Shown here: positions 57,279-64,000 of the stretch, piece by piece | Position numbering within the stretch: the stretch's first letter is position 1 | How the letters are laid out: each line of letters starts with the position of its first letter | Source of the DNA: Drosophila miranda | Taxonomy: Eukaryota > Arthropoda > Insecta > Diptera > Drosophilidae | Reading direction: 5' to 3' | Assembly: GCF_003369915.1 (NCBI RefSeq) | Contig: NW_022881614.1 | Coordinates: forward strand, 19,260,336 to 19,324,335 | Length of the DNA: 64,000 nt | Notes under the pieces: generated by a model | What the model was told of the DNA's origin: nothing | Seen by the model: only the letters and a program-made list of their open reading frames with translations | Database searches by the model: none | Made by a program: the position numbers and the translations under genes

Positions 57279-59111
57279 TATACCCGATACTCAAAACGAG
57301 GTGGAACGTTGTGAGTTGCTGCGGACACCGCAACTCTACAGTTATACGCGATACTAAGTCAGTATGGCTCTCCTCCGGCAGACGCCGCTAATATTAAACG
57401 ACACGACAAAGAGTGCGTGCGAGAGAGACAGAAAATCAGTCTGAGCGTGACGTCGGGCGCTGCGTAGCCAGTGCAAATTGATTTGTTCCTTTTGGGTATA
57501 AAAATGATCCGATCTGATCCAGATTCAGCAGTCTGATAGATATGGTCATTATCTATGATTCTGCGTTTTTAGTTTTCTCGAATCTGCAATATTGTGGATG
57601 CAACAGATTTTCGTCCTTTGTGGGGGCGGAAGGGGGTGGGGCGAAATTTTGAGATACACGTTTTATAGTTAGATCTAACAGGAGTGCGGATACCAAATTT
57701 GGTTACTCTAGCCTTAATAGTCTCTGAGATTTTTGAATATCCCCAGATTTTCGTCCTTTGCGGGGGCGGAAGGGGTGTGGCAAAATTTTGAAACAAACTC
57801 GTCTCGGTCCGATATATTAGGAGTGTGGATACCAAATTTGGTTGCTCTAGCTTTTGTAGTCTCTGAGATCTAGGCGCTAATGTTTTACTCTAAGCAAAGC
57901 CGCCTATGCTACGTGTGTGTTAGAGAGAGACAGGGCGAGAAAAAATGAAATTGTTTTCTTGATGCTGGCTATAATAATAATACGATCCAATTCAGATTCC
58001 GCAGTCATTCTCTCTCTTTGAGTATCGGGTATAATCAAAATGAGTATTGGGGTATATTAGATTTGTGGTAAAAGTGGATGTGTGTAACGTCCAGAAGGAA
58101 TCGTTTCCGACCCCATAAAGTATATATATTCTTGATCAGCATCAATAGCCGAGTCGATTGAGCCATGCCTGTCTGTCCGTCCGTCGGTCTGTCCGTCTGG
58201 CCGTCCCTTTCAGCGCCTAGTGCTCAAAGACTATAAGAGCTAGAGCAACGATGTTTTGGATCCAGACTTCTGTGATATGTCACTGCTACAAAAATATTTC
58301 AAAACTTCGCCCCGCCCACTTCCGCCCCCACAAAGGACGAAAATCTGTGGCATCCACAATTTTAAAGATATGAGAAAACCAAAAACGTAGAATTGTAGAG
58401 AAGGACCATATCTTTAAGACTGCGGAATCTGAATTGGATCGTATAATTATTATAGCCAGCATCAAGAAAACAATTTCATTTTTTCTCGCCCTGTCTCTCT
58501 CTAACACACACGTAGCATAGGCGGCTTTGCTTAGAGTAAAACATTAGCGCCTAGATCTCAGAGACTACAAAAGCTAGAGCAACCAAATTGGGTATCCACA
58601 CTCCTAATATATCGGACCGAGACGAGTTTGTTTCAAAATTTCGCCACACCCCCTTCCGCCCCCGCAAAGGACGAAAATCTGGGGATATTCAAAAATCTCA
58701 GAGACTATTAAGGCTAGAGTAACCAAATTTGATCTTACTATAAAACGTGTATCTCAAAATTTCGCCCCACCCCTTTCCGCCCACACAAAGTACGAAAATC
58801 TGTTGCATCCACAATATTGAGGATACGAGAAAACTAAAAACGCAGAATCATAGATAATGACCATATCTATCAGATTGCTGAATCTGGATCAGATCAGATC
58901 ATTTTTATAGCCAATAGGAACAAATCAATTTGCAGTGGCTACGCAGCGCCCGACGTCACGCTCAGACTGATTTTCTGTCTCTCTCGCACGCACTCTTTGT
59001 CGTGTCGTTTAATATTAGCGGCGTCTGCCGGAGGAGAGCCATACTGACTTAGTATCGGGTATAACCGTAGAGTTGCGGTGTCCGCAGCAACTCACAACGT
59101 TCCCCCTCGTT
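57279..59111 (+). mobile_element. DINE-1/SGM-like element split by another DINE (copy 8)
   Basis: The 5' end TATACCCGATACTCAAAA (57279-57296) is interrupted; the element resumes at about 58035 with TCAAAATGAGTATTGG and continues to the 3' hairpin and CCCCCTCGTTTT at 59111. Confidence 0.82.
57295..58033 (-). mobile_element. DINE-1/SGM-like element inserted in copy 8 (copy 7)
   Basis: Minus orientation, from CGAGGTGGAACGTTGTGAG with the hairpin to TTTGAGTATCGGGTATA. It is about 740 bp, with an internal deletion between the CGCAGTCATTC and the 5' terminal repeat. Confidence 0.82.
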
Positions 59112-59909
59112 TTATTATTCCTTTTGTTCGTAAAAAACTTATAAAAGTAATACAATTAGATAGATATTGATCCTATTATTATTATTATTACTGACTCCTG
59201 TTGTGGTCATTTTTATACTATAAGAACAAAGTGAAACGAATACTATTAGTTAAGGTAAATAGATTTGTATTCTCTTTTTGTGAATGATGCGGGTCAGCAG
59301 TTATAAAATTGTTTATGGCCGAAGAGAAAATAAAGAAAATGCAAGGTTTCGATTATTGATAATCTATAAACTGCAATGAATACGTATAAGAATAGTTCAG
59401 AGCTCTGCTTCCGATTGCGAGCCTGGTTTGTGGCTCAAGTCTGCTAACGTACATATACATATAAGAACATAGTAAATACATATATTTATAATTCGGTATA
59501 ACCCATATTATGTGGAGACTAATTCAATTCTTATCGGCGTAAACATAATTGACTATTCATTTGCCTTTGAGTTAGTCATACATGAGCTCCTCTATAGGGG
59601 AGCTCCTTAGCTCTTTAGAGTAAATACATATATTTATAATTCGGTATAACCCATATTATGTGGAGACTAATTCAATTCTTATCGGCGTAAACCTAATTGA
59701 CTATTCATTTGCCTTTGAGTTAGTCATACATGAGCTCCTCTATAGGGGAGCTCCTTAGCTCTTTAGAGCTAACCTCCTCTCCCTTTGTTCTGATTTCTTA
59801 CTATCAATCAAAGATAAACACAATGTAGGAGTTTTTAATTGATAACCAATATTCTGGTGTCGTTTTAGCGGATAATAAAATGAGCTAAGTTTAGTGAAAA
59901 ACAACTGCC
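59112..59909 (+). other. Start1 upstream region
   Basis: AT-rich, with a TTATTATTATTATTA run near 59176 and a 149-bp tandem duplication (59472-59769). Start1 leader sequence probably begins near its end. No separate gene. Confidence 0.5.
59472..59769 (+). repeat. 149-bp tandem duplication with palindromes
   Basis: 59472-59620 and 59621-59769 are almost identical (one clear difference, AAACATAATTG versus AAACCTAATTG). Each unit holds the palindromic pair GAGCTCC...GGAGCTC with a TCTATAGG loop. Confidence 0.9.
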
Positions 59910-62900
59910 ATGCCTCAAAGTGATTCAGTGGATGCCCGAAACGCTGCTCAGTTCATTTTGTCGAATGCGCGACAGGGGAATAATGCCTATCACATGCAAT
60001 ATGATATGTGTAAGTACAGCTGCAGCAAGCTTGCACCATACTTTGCTGGGTTAACTCGGTCGCATTTTAACTTCAGCGCGAGCACATTCTATCAACTTGA
60101 TAACCGAGGACTTTCTTGCCGGCTACATGCAAGATGGACGATTGTCTGTGGTGCGACGCTTCTTCTGCCTCTTCGTTACATTCGACCTGGTGTTTTTGTC
60201 ACTGCTGTGGCTTATTTGCATAGTGGTATGTCATTGATTGTGTTAAGCAAACGCGGTGACAGCAACGTTAAGCTTTGATTTATTTCGATTTTCAGATTGA
60301 TGGCGATAATATATTCCAGGCGTTCCACAAGCAAATTGTGGAGTACACAATCTATACTTCGCTTTTCGATGTGGTTGCCATAGCGCTCTGTCGATTCATA
60401 GTCCTAATCTTTTTCTATGCCATGATGTACATCAATCATTGGTCCATTATAGCGGTATGTTCATATCTATGGAGATTGGTGTTCTGATACTGATAAGAGA
60501 ATCCTTCTCTGCAGCTTTCAACGAGTTGTTCGTGCTTGTTCCTCATCTCCAAGGTTTTTGTTTTCAATGTAAGATATGCCATATTGACGACCCCTATATA
60601 ACAAAGACTCTCTATACCTCGCTTGTTCGTCCGATCTTAGAATACGGCTCCTGTGTATGGTGCCCTCAGTACAAAGTACACCAGGACCGTATAGAATCAG
60701 TACAGAAAAACTTTTTACTCTTTGCTCTGCGGGGCCTTAACTGGGATGCGGGTGTAAGACTCCCATCTTACTCTAGTAGACTACTATTAGTAAACCTCCC
60801 ATCCTTAGTTAACCGTAGAAAAATGCTTGGTGTGATATTTATGCACAACTTGATCAGGGGTGACATAGACAGCCCTGATCTGTTGAGCCGCATAAACTTC
60901 ACGATTCCTATTAGACTGACTAGAAATTGTATACCGTTGTTCCTTCCACTTTGTAGATCGAATTATTCCTTGCATGAACCGTTTAGGGTCTTATGCTCGG
61001 ATTATAATTCCCTCTACCATATTATATCCACCGCTAATTCTCTTCCTCTTATTAAATTATTAATCCTTACACACCTTTCTATTAATTAGTAACTGTAGTG
61101 GTATTTGTACTTTGATTGCATGCTTAGTTTCTTAGTAAGTTTAGTACTAATTTTCCTCGAATGTTAGTCTAATAGCTATCTTTCTTGCATGTTCGCGTTT
61201 GGTTCGGCTACGCACCGCGCGTCATGCGGCAGCGTCCCTCGGTCGGTTGGGCGGGAGGAGGGCTGCGTTTTGCCTGGGATCCGCGCGTAACAGCCTTCTG
61301 CTGGTGTCACACGGGCCACTTGACGGTGCAGTAACTGCATCGCCTCTTGAAAGATGCAGTCATTGCATGTCAACGTCCAAAAAGATAAAAAAAAGGGAAT
61401 TTTTAAACAAGCATGACTTTTATTTTGCCTACAGTGGCTGCAAGCCAAGCAACAAGTTTTCGAAGTCATCCTCATAATCACATCATTTATACTGGCCTGG
61501 GGCGAAGCCACTTTCCTTGACTGTCGGGTCATACCGCAGGAACGACATGCCCAGCACTATTTTAGGTGTAAGTGCTGTTCGGCTCCCTTCTTCCTTCAAG
61601 ATGTTAATTATATTATATTATGTACCTTTGGTACAGCCGTCGATCTTGATTGAAAATGAGCGACCGCCACAGAGTGTGACTGATTTTTATTCACCGCTGG
61701 ACACCGCTCGCCACTCTGACGAGGAAGATGACGAGGGTAAGCTATTTATGTATGCGCATTCTAAAAACATCTTTGAATAAAACATAGTTCGCCTGGCGAC
61801 TATAAAAGATTCTGACTGATTCATTTTGACGGCAGCAAAAACACTATTTCAATGTTTTCGGTAGTTGTATGGCTACAACTAGCAATTGTTCTTCCTGTCA
61901 ACTTGCCACTGTTTGGTACCGTTTCAGGATGAGGAGTATCACCAAATGGCCTTGGATTGCCTGCGCAAAGCCTATCAGATCATTGAGTCCAGTGACTGGA
62001 AGGTGGAGAAAGTAACCCACAAGGGCGACACCATTCACAGCATGCAGCGGGAAAAGACAGGAAAAATATACAAACTGACGGTGCGTTAGAATCCGCTTTC
62101 TCTGACTGATGTGTTAACAGGAGTTTATTTCCTTTTGCAGGCCCGCATCAAATATCCCGCCAAGGCTCTCATGGAAACTCTATTCTACCGCATAGAGGAC
62201 TGTCCAAAATGGAATCCGGCCATACTGGAATCCAAAATAGTGCGCGTAAGTGCATGAACAAGACTCCAGAGAATATCTCTGATCATATACAACATATCTT
62301 TCACTCAACAGAAAATAAATTCTTACACGGACATCACATACCAGGTGTCCACCGGGGGTGGTGGTGGCATGGTAAAGAGTCGCGACTTTGTCAACTTGCG
62401 GTCGTGTCGTCTGTTTTACAATGGCCAAATCTGCGAAGACGATGATGTGGCAAAGTTGAGCAGCGACGATGACGATGACGACAACAGCACCCTGAACCGC
62501 TCTTGCGAGGGCAGTGTCAGCACCATATCTGATGGCGACTCACAAACGCCCCTGCCCGGCAGTGTATCCAGTTGTCGGGCAAAGTTTCCCAACACATCTG
62601 TAGGTCTCTCAACGCCCTTCAATACACTGGGCAACAGTCTGGGCGCAAAGAGTTTGGGGCCAGTTGTAAATTTTGATGAAGACCCACCGCCGTTGGACGA
62701 AAATGAGTTTTCCGATGCCAAAGAAAAATTTGATTGCGAAGCAGATAAAGAGACCATGACAAATCCCAGCAGCGTTGGCAAGACCACGGATAAGGTTTGG
62801 ATGAGCGCAGCGATTAGTGTGCAATACGCTGCCGTTCCGCCCACATCCAAATAAAAAGGTGAGGCTGCACACAAAATGGAAACATTAGGTGATAAATTCA

Positions 62901-63210
62901 TTGTCACAACTCAACATCCAATTGCAGGGGCGAGAATATTGTCACCGGGTTTGCATTTCGGGAAATCGTTGGAAAATCGGACAACTGCATCGTGGAATGG
63001 GTACTGTGCCTGGACCTGAAGGGGTACATCCCTCGCTACGTTCTGGATGCAGTGAGTAGTCGTTAACATTAGTCATTGAATGCCGGCCATCTTACATGTT
63101 TTTCCTTTCAGGCACTCACCTCCTCCATGACTGACTACATAACGAATCTGCGCAAGCATGTAAACGAGCTGCGACTGCGGGGTCGTGGACGAGTGCCGCG
63201 GATAAACTAG
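59910..63210 (+). CDS. Start1: Start1, MENTAL + START domain sterol-transfer protein (frame breaks)
   Basis: Exons: 59910-60009, 60077-60225, 60296-60454, 60515-60568, 61435-61565, 61637-61736, 61928-62080, 62141-62245, 62312-62858, 62928-63051, 63112-63210. Orthologue of human STARD3/MLN64, an endosomal cholesterol-binding protein. The N-terminal MENTAL domain has four membrane segments ([35 protein letters not shown], ...[17 protein letters not shown]). The START domain begins near exon 7 and includes CPKWNPAI and [18 protein letters not shown]. It is split by an acidic insertion of roughly 120 residues (DDDDDDN...) known from fly Start1. Net coding length is one base short of a multiple of three. 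Breaks: near 61645 (TCTTGATTG), GGG at 61735-61737, and TAAAAAG at 62852-62858, which makes a stop. Likely sequence errors. A LINE remnant lies in intron 4. Confidence 0.88.
60575..61160 (+). mobile_element. LINE reverse transcriptase 3' remnant in Start1 intron
   Basis: About 170 codons (60575-61089) encode the post-RT part of a LINE ORF2 ([20 protein letters not shown], then [19 protein letters not shown]), followed by AT-rich 3' UTR-like sequence. It lacks catalytic motifs. It lies sense to Start1 within intron 4 (60569-61434); the tail and duplication are not clear. Confidence 0.7.
61161..61434. other. Rest of Start1 intron 4, locally GC-rich
   Basis: 61190-61330 is markedly GC-rich (CGCACCGCGCGTCATGCGGC) unlike the flanks, possibly part of the same or another element. 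The acceptor TTGCCTACAG ends at 61434. Confidence 0.35.
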
Positions 63211-63488
63211 CCCCTCGAGTGGGAGCGTGCAACCGAAATGGCCGGAAGCATGTATGTTTAATGATTATGTATGTTTAATGATTATATGTATGTATCTATA
63301 TGATAATGCGTAAGTTTTATGCATATGCACGGCTTATAAATGTAACATTTTAAATGATTTTATGTCTCGGATTTCCCAATTTAGTCGCAGCTGCAGCCAC
63401 AGCCGCAGCATCTGCCTGCCTGCTGCTGATATTGTATTAATCGTAGGCTTGAGATCACTTCTAGGAGGCGCAGTCGGAGGGCGTGGTC
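63211..63488. other. Convergent 3' UTRs of Start1 and SIFa
   Basis: AT-rich with ATGTATGTTTAATGATTATG repeats near 63250. No coding sequence seen. Confidence 0.5.
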
Positions 63489-63767
63489 CTATTTGCTATC
63501 GTTCTGTGGAAACCACATGGGACACGCCTCCATGGCCACCTCGCACACGGCACTCATCTTCGCATTGTCATAGTCTACATGAAAATCAAGAGTCAAGTCA
63601 TTTAATGATCTCAAGGAGCAGCTCCGACACTTACCCAAGCCGTTGCGCTTGCCAAAAATGCTGCCATTAAAGGGTGGCTTCCTGTAGGCCGCTTCGCTGG
63701 AGCTTAGCAGAATGGCTGTCGCCAGGATGGTCACCAGCAGCAGAGTGAGTGTGAATCGGAGAGCCAT
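63489..63767 (-). CDS. SIFa: SIFamide neuropeptide precursor
   Basis: Exons 63767-63635 and 63574-63489 join in phase to 219 bases (72 residues). MALRFTLTLLLVTILATAIL is the signal peptide. The mature peptide AYRKPPFNGSIF is followed by the amidation and cleavage signal GKR. The remaining tail is conserved (AKMSAVCEVAMEACPMWFPQ) with two cysteines. SIFamide is made in four pars intercerebralis neurons in flies and affects courtship, feeding and sleep. The intron falls just after GKRNGL. A TATA box lies about 105 bases upstream. Intact. Confidence 0.98.
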   Translation of the reverse strand: MALRFTLTLLLVTILATAILLSSSEAAYRKPPFNGSIFGKRNGLGKCRSCSLRSLNDLTLDFHVDYDNAKMSAVCEVAMEACPMWFPQNDSK

Positions 63768-63872
63768 TTTGAAGTCTTCAGTGAGCGTTGTGGGCAGTGT
63801 TTGACGATTGGTCCTGTTGTGAGTGGCTGAAGCGATCGAATGGTTCTGTGTCCAACCAAGCAGCGGTCACGG

Positions 63873-63880
63873 TTTTTATA
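63873..63880 (-). promoter_or_regulatory. SIFa: TATA box of SIFa
   Basis: TATAAAAA on the minus strand, about 105 bases before the ATG, giving a leader of roughly 75 bases. Confidence 0.65.
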
Positions 63881-64000
63881 CTGACAAAAAGGTCCGGCTG
63901 GCCCAGGATATGATTCCTTCCTAATTGAGTTACGGTGATAATTGAAACGAGATTGCTTGGGGACTTGTACCATACAATTTAATTGCTATTCATTTATATA

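Overview
This window is Drosophila nuclear DNA. The evidence is the split genes with short fly-type introns, an unmistakable SIFamide neuropeptide precursor, and ITP with its three alternative last exons. Orthologues of genes I know from D. melanogaster polytene region 60D follow one another: ITP, Nurf-38, CG11414/Znf598, uri, Fcp1, a PPWD1 orthologue (CG3511), Start1 and SIFa. The form of the abundant DINE-1/SGM-like repeats suggests an obscura-group species; that is inference.

Layout: 1-5643 is the 3' part of a gypsy-group errantivirus (gag C-terminus, interrupted pol, uninterrupted env, 3' LTR). A small secreted-protein gene lies at 6889-7219. From about 8 to 36.5 kb is non-coding DNA that I read as the upstream region and long first intron(s) of ITP. 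It holds three candidate first exons and is loaded with transposons: six DINE-1-like copies and a near full-length LOA/R1-like LINE with a 13-bp target-site duplication, itself interrupted by a DINE. ITP coding exons occupy 36574-39032. From there to the end is a compact housekeeping block: Nurf-38 (-), Znf598 (+), uri (+), Fcp1 (-), CG3511 (+), Start1 (+) and SIFa (-), with two divergent promoter pairs (Nurf-38/Znf598 and Fcp1/CG3511) and tail-to-tail 3' ends (ITP/Nurf-38, uri/Fcp1, Start1/SIFa).

Functions: ITP and SIFa are secreted neuropeptides. Nurf-38 is inorganic pyrophosphatase and a NURF chromatin-remodelling subunit. Znf598 is a ribosome-collision E3 ligase. uri is a prefoldin-like RPB5 partner, and Fcp1 is the RNA polymerase II CTD phosphatase. 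CG3511 is a spliceosomal WD40-cyclophilin. Start1 is a MENTAL plus START sterol-binding protein. They share a neighbourhood, not a pathway.

The most unusual point is Nurf-38. A poly(A)-tailed, 5'-truncated LINE with a 10-bp target-site duplication sits inside what reads as its mitochondrial presequence. Exon 3 has a 5-base deletion within a near-invariant motif, and an inverted-repeat element fills its shared promoter with Znf598. Several genes (small secreted gene, uri, Start1) carry 1-base frame breaks in homopolymers while Fcp1, CG3511, ITP and SIFa read cleanly, so draft-assembly errors are a real possibility. I found no CRISPR array, tRNA, rRNA or clearly new multi-gene system.
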